From Phoenicimicrobium sp964438695 (GTDB lineage: Bacteria > Atribacterota > Phoenicimicrobiia > Phoenicimicrobiales > Phoenicimicrobiaceae): 27,087 bases of DNA. The position numbers were made by a program, and so were the translations under genes. Under the pieces are notes generated by a model, which was not told where the DNA came from, ran no database searches, and saw only the letters and a list, made by a program, of their open reading frames with translations. This document shows positions 15,529 through 23,201 of this stretch, in pieces; the first letter of the stretch is position 1, and each line of letters begins with the position of its first letter. The DNA lies in contig CAYTKP010000010.1 in assembly GCA_964438695.1 (NCBI GenBank), forward strand, positions 1 to 27,087, read 5' to 3'.

Positions 15529-16668
15529 ATGATGAAGAATGAATTTTTAGATTATATTCAACATAAAGAGAGAATTTTCGAATCTGTCAGAAAACCGATA
15601 ATGGCCTGGTTATGCACTTATACTCCTATTGAAATAATTATAGCTGCTGGATTTTATCCTTATAGAATTATGCCACAAGCAGATCCATCTATGGCTAATT
15701 CATATTTGGATAGTAATTTTTGCCCTTATGTTCGCAGTTGTCTGGGAGAGGCGCTGGAAAAAAGACTAAAATATGCAGATAATTTAATAATAGTAAATTC
15801 TTGTGATGCTATGCGCAGACTTTATGATGCCTGGAGACATTATGTTCAAGGAAGTTTTATCTATTTATTAGATTTACCTCGAGATGATTCTGCGAAAGCT
15901 GTTAAATATTATCAGGATAATCTTCAATTACTAATAAATGAGTTAGAAGAAAAATTCAAGATAAAGATATCTAAAGACTTGCTCTTTCAAGCAATCTTGG
16001 TCTGCAATAAAAACCGTAAATTGTTGGCTAAATTGTCTGACTTATATGTAAAAGGAAAGATTTCTTTATCAGCTGTGGAATTTCTGCAAATAGTCAAGGG
16101 GAGTATGATTTTTCCCCAAGAAGAGTATAATCTACGTTTAGAGAAATTTTTGAAAAATTTAAAAAAGGAAGAGAATATTTTATCTGAAGCCTCCCAGATT
16201 AAGAATAAATCTAAAATTCTTATTACTGGAACGGTTATGGATGACTTAAGTATGGCAAAGGTGATAGAAGATTATGGCGGGAAAGTAGTATTTGTAGATA
16301 TGTGCACCGGGAATCGCTGGTTTCAAGACCAAAGTAAAATTTCTAAAATGGAACAGATAAATAGTGATCCTCTTAGAGTATTAGCTGAATATTATTTAAA
16401 TAAGATTTCCTGCCCCCGAATGATGAATTTAGAAAAGAGATGGGAATATCTTTTAAAAATTATTAAAGATTACCAGGTAAAGGGAGTAATTTTTTATAAT
16501 CTAAAATTTTGCGATACTTCTATGTTTGAATTGCCTTTGATAAGGGAAAAGTTACAAAGATATAAAATTCCCAGTCTTTGCTTAGAAGGAGAATTTGTTC
16601 CCAGCAATTCAGGGAGGATAAAGACCAGAATTCAAGCTTTTTTGGAGGTATTAGAATTTGCCAGATAA
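15529..16668 (+). CDS. 2-hydroxyacyl-CoA dehydratase family subunit (HgdB-like)
   Basis: A 379-residue protein of the HGD-D family (PF06050). Family landmarks are LCTYTPIEIIIAAGFYPYRIMP at ~28-49, SNFCPYVRSCLGEAL with Cys65 and Cys71, VNSCDAMRRLYD with Cys92, and YNLKFCDTSMFELPLIRE with Cys328, ending in IKTRIQAFLEVLEF. The three cysteines of CPYxRS, SCD and KFCD match those that hold the [4Fe-4S] cluster in dehydratase beta-type subunits such as HgdB/FldC. Together with the next gene it should form the heterodimer that removes water from (R)-2-hydroxyacyl-CoA through a ketyl radical. It could also be a benzoyl-CoA-reductase-like or double-cubane-type enzyme. The start (ATG at 15529 or 15532) has a weak ribosome site. 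The 3' end overlaps the next gene by 11 bp. Confidence 0.87.
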   Translation: MMKNEFLDYIQHKERIFESVRKPIMAWLCTYTPIEIIIAAGFYPYRIMPQADPSMANSYLDSNFCPYVRSCLGEALEKRLKYADNLIIVNSCDAMRRLYDAWRHYVQGSFIYLLDLPRDDSAKAVKYYQDNLQLLINELEEKFKIKISKDLLFQAILVCNKNRKLLAKLSDLYVKGKISLSAVEFLQIVKGSMIFPQEEYNLRLEKFLKNLKKEENILSEASQIKNKSKILITGTVMDDLSMAKVIEDYGGKVVFVDMCTGNRWFQDQSKISKMEQINSDPLRVLAEYYLNKISCPRMMNLEKRWEYLLKIIKDYQVKGVIFYNLKFCDTSMFELPLIREKLQRYKIPSLCLEGEFVPSNSGRIKTRIQAFLEVLEFAR

Positions 16669-17917
16669 TTATAAGAATAATTTTAAGTCTGTATTAGTAA
16701 AAAAGATAGCTAGAAATTCTAATACTTATAAAATTGGCAATATAGGTTCAAAGATATATTTTAGAAAAAGTTCAAAAAGTTTTAAACTTTGGTTAGATTT
16801 CCTTTTTTATCAACTAAAAGAGGCCTGTAAAAAACGAAAATTAGTAGTTTGGACTAATATTTATACACCTTCTGAACTATTGTATGCCCTTGACCTTATG
16901 CCTATTTACCCTGAGCTCATTTCTGGTGTATTGGCTTCTGTGGGTTTAGCCAGTTATTTTATAGAGACCGCTGAATCAAAATTTTATACCACTGACTTGT
17001 GTTCATTTTATCGGATAGCAACTGGCTTAACTTTAAAAGACTGGTTCCCTAAGCCAGATTTAATCATTTCCAGTTCTCAATTATGTGATGGCTCTACTAA
17101 ATTTTTTCATAATATAAGTAAATATTATAATTGCGGACATTATTTGATAGATACTCCATATTATAATAATTTAAGTTCCCAGAAATATATTATTTCCCAA
17201 TTAAAAGAAATTGCCCATAAAATAGCTGAAATTACTGGTAAGCAATTAGATAATAAAAGATTAAACTATGCCTTTGATTTATCTAATCAGACCAGAGAAT
17301 ATATCATAAAAATCAGTAAATTGCGAGAAAATATCCCTTCTCCTTTATCAGGTTGGGATGCTATGGCATATATCTTATATATGTTTTTCTCTTCTTTAGG
17401 GACAGAAAGAGGATGGGAATTTTACCGAACTTTGTATCAAGAGATTAAAGAAAAGGTTGACCAGGGGATTGGCGCAATAAAAGAAGAGAGGCATAGAATT
17501 CTTTGGCTTCATCAGATAAGACCCTATTATCAAAATGAAATAATGCAGAATCTCCGAGAAAATAGGGCAGTAATCTCCTTCGAAGAAGTAAGTTATGTCT
17601 ATTGGTCGGTGTTAGACCCCCAAAGACCCTGGGAAAGTTTAGCTCAAAAAATAACTTCTAATTTTGGGATAGGTCCCATAGAGAGAAGAATAAAAACGGT
17701 GTATGATTTAGTAAAGAGATATAAGATAGATGGAGTGATTCATTTCTCTCAAAGAGGGTGTCGCCAAAGTTGCGGGGGTGCCTATATTATAAAAGATTTT
17801 TTGCAAAAGAAAGGAGTGCCAATGTTAATAATGGATGGAGATGGAGCTGATTATCGTAATTATTCTAAAGGCCAAACCCGAACCAGAATTGAAGCATTCC
17901 TGGAGATGCTCTCATAA
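16658..17917 (+). CDS. 2-hydroxyacyl-CoA dehydratase family subunit (HgdA/BcrB-like)
   Basis: A 419-residue partner of the preceding subunit, also HGD-D family. It has the typical WTNIYTPSELLYALDLMPIYPE entry (~65-86), TTDLCSFYRIATG with Cys115, SSSQLCDGSTKF with Cys143, and SQRGCRQSCGGAY with Cys368 and Cys372. It ends in the GDGADYRNY and TRTRIEAFLEML motifs seen in alpha-type subunits and benzoyl-CoA reductase subunits. The start is TTG at 16658, supported by GGAGG at 16644-16648; it lies inside the previous gene (11-bp overlap), so translation is probably coupled. The N-terminal ~55 residues are basic and less conserved. It is predicted to bind the second [4Fe-4S] cluster and part of the acyl-CoA site. 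Substrate is not predictable here. Confidence 0.87.
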   Translation: MPDNYKNNFKSVLVKKIARNSNTYKIGNIGSKIYFRKSSKSFKLWLDFLFYQLKEACKKRKLVVWTNIYTPSELLYALDLMPIYPELISGVLASVGLASYFIETAESKFYTTDLCSFYRIATGLTLKDWFPKPDLIISSSQLCDGSTKFFHNISKYYNCGHYLIDTPYYNNLSSQKYIISQLKEIAHKIAEITGKQLDNKRLNYAFDLSNQTREYIIKISKLRENIPSPLSGWDAMAYILYMFFSSLGTERGWEFYRTLYQEIKEKVDQGIGAIKEERHRILWLHQIRPYYQNEIMQNLRENRAVISFEEVSYVYWSVLDPQRPWESLAQKITSNFGIGPIERRIKTVYDLVKRYKIDGVIHFSQRGCRQSCGGAYIIKDFLQKKGVPMLIMDGDGADYRNYSKGQTRTRIEAFLEMLS

Positions 17918-17952
17918 AAATATAATTTTTTTAAAGAAAAGGAAGAGTCAAA

Positions 17953-18732
17953 ATGATTGTAGCGGGATTAGATATAGGTTCATTGACTATTAAAGTAGTT
18001 ATCTTTGAAGAGAATGAAATAAAAGGATTTACCATTATACCTACTGGCACAGATGTAAATAAATTGACTAAAGATTGTTTAGAGCAAACTCTTAGAAGGA
18101 CAGGGAATAATTTTAGAGACCTGCAAGCTATAGTTGCTACTGGTTATGGTAGAATAAATGTGCCTTTTGCCAATAAATCTATCACTGAAATTACCTGCCA
18201 TGCCTTAGGGGCAAGTTGGATAAATTCTGATACCCGGACAGTTATTGATATTGGTGGACAGGATAGTAAAGTGATAAGTGTAGACCAGGATGGGCGAGTA
18301 ATTGATTTTGTTATGAATGATAAATGTGCTGCAGGAACAGGTAGATTCCTGGAAGTTATGGCTCAGGCTTTAGGGGTAAAGACAGAAGAATTGGGGAAAG
18401 AATCTTTGAAGTCGAAGAAGAAAATATCCATAAGTAGTATGTGTACGGTATTTGCCGAGTCGGAAGTAATTTCTTTGATTGCTGAGGGGTATGCTAAAGA
18501 AGATATTATTAGAGGATTGCACGAGGCCATTTCTAATCGAATTTGTAGTATGGCTAATAGATTAAGATTAGAAAATAGTGTTACTTTAACTGGTGGAGTG
18601 GCGAAAAATATGGGAATGGTGCATGCCCTAAAAAAGAGGTTAAAGGTAAAAGTTTATGTTCCTGAAGAACCTCAAATAGTAGGTGCATTAGGAGCAGCTA
18701 TCGCAGCTAGAAAGATCGTATATAGTGGATAG
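17953..18732 (+). CDS. ATP-dependent activator of 2-hydroxyacyl-CoA dehydratase (HgdC-like)
   Basis: A 259-residue protein of the BadF/BadG/BcrA/BcrD ATPase family (ASKHA fold), the usual length of HgdC. Phosphate-binding loops GLDIGSLTIKVVIF (residues 5-18) and VIDIGGQDSKVI (97-108) are clear. The single [4Fe-4S] cluster that bridges the homodimer would be held by Cys125 (NDKCAAGTGRF) and Cys164 (SMCTVFAESEV), the exact family motifs. TGGVAKN and EEPQIVGALGAA finish the fold. It uses ATP hydrolysis to push one low-potential electron onto the dehydratase made by the two genes before it (35-bp gap). It is the last gene of the unit and is followed by a terminator. The identity of the electron donor (ferredoxin or flavodoxin) is not in the window. 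Confidence 0.92.
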   Translation: MIVAGLDIGSLTIKVVIFEENEIKGFTIIPTGTDVNKLTKDCLEQTLRRTGNNFRDLQAIVATGYGRINVPFANKSITEITCHALGASWINSDTRTVIDIGGQDSKVISVDQDGRVIDFVMNDKCAAGTGRFLEVMAQALGVKTEELGKESLKSKKKISISSMCTVFAESEVISLIAEGYAKEDIIRGLHEAISNRICSMANRLRLENSVTLTGGVAKNMGMVHALKKRLKVKVYVPEEPQIVGALGAAIAARKIVYSG

Positions 18733-18747
18733 TCGTTAGTATTTAGT
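18731..18747 (-). repeat. Inverted copy of a 17-bp dispersed repeat
   Basis: This 17-mer is the exact reverse complement of 14980-14996. The similarity continues into the last codons of the activator gene (8 of the next 10 positions). Confidence 0.6.
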
Positions 18748-18769
18748 AAAGAAAAGATAAAGTAAAAAT

Positions 18770-18802
18770 AAGATGTAACTTGCAACTTGCATCTTCTTTT
18801 TT
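18770..18802 (+). terminator. Rho-independent terminator after the activator gene
   Basis: A 9-bp stem (18770-18778 with 18787-18795, one G-U pair), an 8-nt loop and a T-rich tail (18797-18802). If the gap at 18867 is closed by collapsing the duplicate, it stands about 31 bp upstream of the queG-like start codon. Confidence 0.72.
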
Positions 18803-18811
18803 ATCTTAATT

Positions 18812-18866
18812 GGAGAATCGGTGAATTAAATCATGTCATTAGTTTCAAAGATAAAAGAATTAGGAG
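18812..18866. repeat. Left copy of a 55-bp duplicated contig end
   Basis: These 55 bases are identical to 18967-19021, right after the N run. They contain the ribosome site and the first 11 codons of the queG-like gene (ATG at 18833). This is an assembly overlap, not a biological repeat. Confidence 0.9.
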
Positions 18867-18966
18867 NNNNNNNNNNNNNNNNNNNNNNNNNNNNNNNNNN
18901 NNNNNNNNNNNNNNNNNNNNNNNNNNNNNNNNNNNNNNNNNNNNNNNNNNNNNNNNNNNNNNNNNN
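18867..18966. other. Scaffold gap of exactly 100 N
   Basis: One hundred consecutive N, a default length used for gaps of unknown size. Both contig ends carry the same 55 bp, so the true gap is probably zero and the flanks should be merged. Confidence 0.95.
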
Positions 18967-19021
18967 GGAGAATCGGTGAATTAAATCATGTCATTAGTTT
19001 CAAAGATAAAAGAATTAGGAG
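18967..19021. repeat. Right copy of the 55-bp duplicated contig end
   Basis: Identical to 18812-18866; see that entry. It carries the actual queG-like start used for annotation. Confidence 0.9.
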
Positions 19022-20145
19022 AAGAATTAGGTATAGATGTAGTTAGGATTACCAATGCCGAAGCTTTTCCAGAAACAGAAAAGCAAATTATAAAAAATAT
19101 AGAAAAAGGCTATATTCCTAAAGACAATTATTATAAATCAAAATATATTTCCCCAGCCGAAAATCAATTAAATCTGAAAAAAATTAGCAGAAGATGTAAT
19201 CCAAAAAGCATTTTAAAAAGAGCAAAATCGATAATTAGTGTGGCTCAGTCTTATTTGATAGAAGAGACAGAAGATATTCAAGACAAAGAACAACTTTATG
19301 GGAAAATTGCTAAATATAACGTGGGCAATTTCTATTATGAGGTAAAATTAAAACTAAAAAAAATAATTGATTTTATAGATCAGGAAACTAATTTTAAATA
19401 TAGATCTAAAAATAAATCTTGTTATGTCTCTTTAGTAGAAAAACCGATTGCTCAACGGGCTGGAGTAGGATGGTATGGGAAACATGGAATAATTGTTACC
19501 AAAAAATTTGGTTCCTGGGTAGTTTTAGGAGAAATTATAACTGAACTGGAATTAGAAACAGATGAGCCTCTTCAACAAGATTGTGGTGATTGTACTAGAT
19601 GTATGGATTTATGTCCAACTAAGGCCATAGTTTCTCCCTACATAATTGATCGCACTAAATGCTTACAATATATTTCTGAAAGACCAATGAAAGTACCTTT
19701 AGCTTTTCGGGAAAAATGGGGGGATAGATTATATGGATGTACTACTTGCCAGGAGGTTTGTCCTAGAAATGATAAAGTAAAACTTAAGAAATATAGACCT
19801 AAATATGGATATATTGGCTCAAAAATTCCGTTAATACCTTTACTTTTCATTACCGAAGAGGAATTTCAGAATTATTTTGCTTATAATCAGATTGCTATGA
19901 GACCCCAAGAGGCAATTAAAAGAAATGCTGCTCTAGCCTTGGGTAATATTGGTGATACTAAAGCGGTGAGTCCCTTAGTTAGAACTTTGCAAGAAGATAG
20001 TAGTCCGATGGTAAGGGGTCATACTGCCTGGGCTCTGGGTAAAATCGGCGGGCAAAAAGCGAAGTTTGCCTTGGAAAAGGCTCTAAAAATAGAAGATAAT
20101 AAAGAAGTAAGAGAAGAAATTATAAATGCCTTGGGGATGTTTTAA
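18988..20145 (+). CDS. QueG-like double [4Fe-4S] protein with C-terminal HEAT repeats
   Basis: A 385-residue protein of the epoxyqueuosine reductase (QueG) superfamily. The N-terminal cobalamin-binding-like region (1-190) includes EKPIAQRAGVGWYGKHGIIVTKKFGSWVVLGEI. Two ferredoxin-type clusters are held by Cys199, 202, 205, 209, 225, 251, 254 and 258. A HEAT/PBS-lyase repeat region (310-385: RNAALALGNIGD..AVSPLVRTL, RGHTAWALGKIGG..A) follows, as in full-length QueG. QueG makes queuosine in tRNA from epoxyqueuosine. However, the active-site stretch usually read as GRDYH, with the catalytic Asp, aligns here with GNFYY (113-117), and the VDxAP stretch is also changed. A different reduction is therefore possible. 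GGAG precedes the ATG. The start sits beside the scaffold gap; the left contig copy carries the same start. Confidence 0.78.
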   Translation: MSLVSKIKELGEELGIDVVRITNAEAFPETEKQIIKNIEKGYIPKDNYYKSKYISPAENQLNLKKISRRCNPKSILKRAKSIISVAQSYLIEETEDIQDKEQLYGKIAKYNVGNFYYEVKLKLKKIIDFIDQETNFKYRSKNKSCYVSLVEKPIAQRAGVGWYGKHGIIVTKKFGSWVVLGEIITELELETDEPLQQDCGDCTRCMDLCPTKAIVSPYIIDRTKCLQYISERPMKVPLAFREKWGDRLYGCTTCQEVCPRNDKVKLKKYRPKYGYIGSKIPLIPLLFITEEEFQNYFAYNQIAMRPQEAIKRNAALALGNIGDTKAVSPLVRTLQEDSSPMVRGHTAWALGKIGGQKAKFALEKALKIEDNKEVREEIINALGMF

Positions 20146-20174
20146 CTAAAAATCAATTATAGGGGAAATTAATT

Positions 20175-21146
20175 ATGCGTAATTCATATTTAATTAGGTC
20201 AAAAAATATTTTTTTATCATTATTGTGTATTATAGTTGTAATTTTGGTTAGTTCTCAACTTGTCTTAGCTAAAGGTAACGTTAGTAAAGTTAATTTATTT
20301 CGTATCGGTAATGATATCAATATTAAAGAAGGCGAAGTGGTTAATACTATATTTTCTATAGGAGGTAAGGTAGTTATTGATGGAGAAGTTAGAGGAAGAG
20401 TTATTGCTATTGGAAAACTGATTTCTGTAGGAGGGAAGGTAGACAAGGATATAGTATCTATTGGTAATAATATAGTATTAAAAGAAGGAAGTATAGTTGG
20501 TGGTGATGTAATATCGATTGGGGGGAGAGTCTTTCGTTGGGCTGATACAGAAGTAAAAGGGAAAATTAAAGAAATAAATAGATTTGGTTTCAATCGAGAA
20601 TTTAATCGAGATTTCGAAAATCTTCCCTTTGGCTCTCCACGATTTTTTTATTGGAGGAACTTTTATCCTTTGCAAATTTATTTTGAGGGAAATTTTAAGT
20701 TATTTAAACTGATAACTCTTTTAATAGTTGTAGGATTAGCGGTGGCCCTTTTCTCTAAACAGATAAGAAATATTGCTACTTTTGTTAGTAAAGAACCTGG
20801 CGAAAGCTTATTATTTGGTATTTTAGGCATAATTTTAATAATTCCCCTGACTATAATTTTGGGTCTGTCTATTATTGGTATTCCCTTAATATTTTTACTT
20901 ATTATATTTATTATCATAGCAAGTTTGTTAGGGGTGGTGAGCATTTATTTTTTGATAGGGCAGAGATTTTTAACTACCTTTAATTTTAAAAATACTACCA
21001 GTTTATGGGGTGTTTTTATAGGATTAATAATCTTGGAGTTAATAAGAACTATCCCTTATCTAGGGGGGATTATTATGTTTAGCGTTTATCTTTTTGGGTT
21101 TGGAGCGGTGATAAAGACGAGGTTTGGAAGTAAAACTAGCGTATAA
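20175..21146 (+). CDS. Polymer-forming (bactofilin-like) membrane protein
   Basis: A 323-residue protein. An N-terminal signal or anchor helix (~12-32) is followed by a short-repeat beta-helix region (~40-130). Units there follow 'SIGGKVVIDGEVRGRVIAIG ... SVGGKVDKDIVSIGNNIV ... GGDVISIGGRV', the pattern of the bactofilin/polymer-forming cytoskeletal fold. A loop comes next, then four hydrophobic segments (~173-192, ~210-235, ~236-262, ~275-315). Proteins of this shape are widespread in bacteria with an unclear role in envelope organisation; the beta-helix probably lies outside the cytoplasm if the first helix is a cleaved signal. AGGGGAA precedes the ATG. It lies 29 bp after the queG-like gene and may be co-transcribed. 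Confidence 0.75.
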   Translation: MRNSYLIRSKNIFLSLLCIIVVILVSSQLVLAKGNVSKVNLFRIGNDINIKEGEVVNTIFSIGGKVVIDGEVRGRVIAIGKLISVGGKVDKDIVSIGNNIVLKEGSIVGGDVISIGGRVFRWADTEVKGKIKEINRFGFNREFNRDFENLPFGSPRFFYWRNFYPLQIYFEGNFKLFKLITLLIVVGLAVALFSKQIRNIATFVSKEPGESLLFGILGIILIIPLTIILGLSIIGIPLIFLLIIFIIIASLLGVVSIYFLIGQRFLTTFNFKNTTSLWGVFIGLIILELIRTIPYLGGIIMFSVYLFGFGAVIKTRFGSKTSV

Positions 21147-21243
21147 TGTTTAACGGGTAACAGAGATATCTGGCTAACCGGTAAATTGATAAACAGGGTA
21201 ACTAGCGAGATTTATAGTCTAAAAGGAAGGATTAAATATAAGA
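21147..21243. repeat. Short noncoding spacer with repeat-family-like sequence
   Basis: It holds motifs such as TAACGGGTAAC, GCTAACCGGTAA and GGGTAACTAGC, similar in style to the tract at 14880-15015, and an AGATATCT palindrome. No promoter or terminator is clear. A purine-rich AAGGAAGG lies before the next gene. Confidence 0.4.
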
Positions 21244-21990
21244 ATGATCCGAGTGGAAGGGTTAACTAAAGTATTCAGTGATAAAAAAAGAGGAAAGGTT
21301 GTGGCAGTCAATAATTTGAAATTTGATTGTCAGAAAGGACAGATATTTGGCTTATTGGGTCCGAATGGGGCAGGTAAAACTACTACTTTACGTATTTTAG
21401 CTACTATGATGGTTCCTACGCAGGGCAAAGCAGAAGTAAACGGATTTGATGTAGTAAAAGAAGCCAGTAAAGTAAGAAGACACATAGGATTTTTATCCAG
21501 CGAAACAGGATTATATGACCGTTTTACTCCTCGAGAGACTGTAGAATTTTTTGGTCGGATTAATGGGATAGAAGATAAAATTATTAAAAAAAGAATGGCT
21601 GAAATCTTTCATAATTTAGATATGGAAGATTTTCAGGATGTTAGAGTAAACAAACTTTCCACTGGAATGAAACAGAAACTCTCTATCGCCAGAAGTATTA
21701 TTCATAACCCATCGGTATTGATTTTAGATGAACCTACTGTGGGGTTAGATATAATTACTGCAAGAAGTGTAGTGGAATATATTAAAAAATTTAAAGAAGA
21801 GGGGAAGTGTATCATCTATTCTACTCATATTATGCGGGAAGCGGAAAAATTGTGTGATGTAATTGCGATTATTTATCAAGGGAATATCGTGGCTAAGGGA
21901 ACATTAGAAGAGTTAAGAAAAAATTCTTTATCTGACGATTTAGAAGAAATATTTTTTAGGTTAATAAATCAGGGAGAGAAACGAAAATGA
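21244..21990 (+). CDS. natA: ABC-2 type transporter ATPase (NatA-like)
   Basis: A 248-residue ATP-binding protein. Walker A is GPNGAGKTT (39-47), the Q-loop region is GFLSSETGLYDRFTPRETVEFF, the signature is the variant LSTGMKQKLSIARSII, and Walker B is VLILDEPTVGLDI with an H-switch at IIYSTHIM. The LSSETGLYDRLT-type stretch is typical of NatA, the sodium-extruding ABC ATPase of Bacillus and relatives. Together with the next gene (4-bp overlap, ATGA) it should form an exporter for sodium or another cation or small molecule. The Na+ role is inferred only by family likeness. AAGGAAGG upstream of the ATG is at a long spacing. Confidence 0.82.
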   Translation: MIRVEGLTKVFSDKKRGKVVAVNNLKFDCQKGQIFGLLGPNGAGKTTTLRILATMMVPTQGKAEVNGFDVVKEASKVRRHIGFLSSETGLYDRFTPRETVEFFGRINGIEDKIIKKRMAEIFHNLDMEDFQDVRVNKLSTGMKQKLSIARSIIHNPSVLILDEPTVGLDIITARSVVEYIKKFKEEGKCIIYSTHIMREAEKLCDVIAIIYQGNIVAKGTLEELRKNSLSDDLEEIFFRLINQGEKRK

Positions 21991-23180
21991 GCTGGAAAAA
22001 TATTAGACTTATCTTGGTTAAAGAATTAGTGGGAACTATACGAGATAGAAGAACTATTATGGCTATGGTAATAATTCCTTTAATCTTTTATCCTCTCTTA
22101 TTTACCGGGATTGGTTATTTTAATAAATTAGGAAGTACGAAATCGGAAGAAGCTATTTCCAATATTGTAATACACGGCGGGGAATTTGCCCCTCAATTAG
22201 TGAAATATCTTCACGATAATGAAAAGATTGAAATTCTTAATATAAAAGATGATCCTTCCTTCAAATTGAAGAAAGGGGATGTTCAAGCAGTATTGGAGAT
22301 TCCTTCAGATTTTAAATATAAAATTGACCAGGGCGCGGCTGTTAAACTTATCTTAAAATACGATGCCACAGAGGCAAAATCAAGAATAGCCCAGAAAAGA
22401 GTTAACCAGATAATGGAAAAATATAAAAGCGAAATAATTTTACAGAGGCTTTCTCAACTGGGTTTAAAAGAAGAATTTATTATTCCGATAATCCTAGAAG
22501 AAGAAAATATTGCTACTGCCGAAAAGATAACTGGTTCGTTTTTGGCAATTTTACTTCCTTATTTAATTATAATCCTCATCTTTGTGGGGGCAATGCATAC
22601 CGCCGTGGATATAACTGCCGGCGAGAAAGAAAGGGGGACTATTGCTACTCTTTTAGTAAGCCAAATAAGTCGTTTAGAGATAGTATTGGGCAAGTGTTTT
22701 GTGGTAATGTTAATTTCTTTTACCAGTATGGTTTTGGGGTTACTCGGGCTTACTCTGGCTTTTTTATCGGGTGCTTCTATTGCTGGAGGTATTGAGGGAG
22801 CAAAATTTGGGATATCTATTAATACTATCTTTTTGATTTTTCTAGTTTTACTTCCCTTAGTCGGTTTAGCCAGCGCAGTATTAGTGATGGTGGGAATATT
22901 TGCTCGTAATATTAGGGAGGCCTCGAGCTATATCACCCCTATTTATATGTTGACTATCTTTTTGGGAATAATTTCTATAAGTCAGGGAATAGAACTGACC
23001 GACAAAATGTTTTTAGTTCCGGTTTTAAATAGTAGTTTTGTTTTTAAAGAACTATTGATGGGTAAGATTTACTGGGAGCATATTATAACAACTTTTAGTG
23101 CTAACATGATAATTGCTGGGTTTGCTCTTCTGAAAGCTACTCGTCTTTTTAGTAAAGAAGAAGTTCTCTTTAGGAGTTAA
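21987..23180 (+). CDS. natB: ABC-2 type transporter permease (NatB-like)
   Basis: A 397-residue membrane protein. One N-terminal helix (~25-42) precedes a long extracytoplasmic domain (~50-175), then five or six C-terminal helices starting around residue 182. The DITAGEKERGTIATLLVSQISRLEIVLGKC segment after the first core helix is the family signature of ABC-2 permeases in the NatB/ABC2_membrane_3 group. ATG overlaps the stop of natA, which indicates translational coupling and a single complex. It ends 21 bp before the acyl-CoA dehydrogenase gene, which has its own AGGAGG. Substrate is unproven: sodium export is the usual assignment for this pair. Confidence 0.82.
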   Translation: MSWKNIRLILVKELVGTIRDRRTIMAMVIIPLIFYPLLFTGIGYFNKLGSTKSEEAISNIVIHGGEFAPQLVKYLHDNEKIEILNIKDDPSFKLKKGDVQAVLEIPSDFKYKIDQGAAVKLILKYDATEAKSRIAQKRVNQIMEKYKSEIILQRLSQLGLKEEFIIPIILEEENIATAEKITGSFLAILLPYLIIILIFVGAMHTAVDITAGEKERGTIATLLVSQISRLEIVLGKCFVVMLISFTSMVLGLLGLTLAFLSGASIAGGIEGAKFGISINTIFLIFLVLLPLVGLASAVLVMVGIFARNIREASSYITPIYMLTIFLGIISISQGIELTDKMFLVPVLNSSFVFKELLMGKIYWEHIITTFSANMIIAGFALLKATRLFSKEEVLFRS

Positions 23181-23201
23181 AATGAAAAGGAGGAAAAATT
23201 G

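Noticed and set aside
18787..18984. A 65-codon reading frame crossing the N run
   Set aside because: It exists only because N codons are counted as open; it spans the scaffold gap and the duplicated contig ends.
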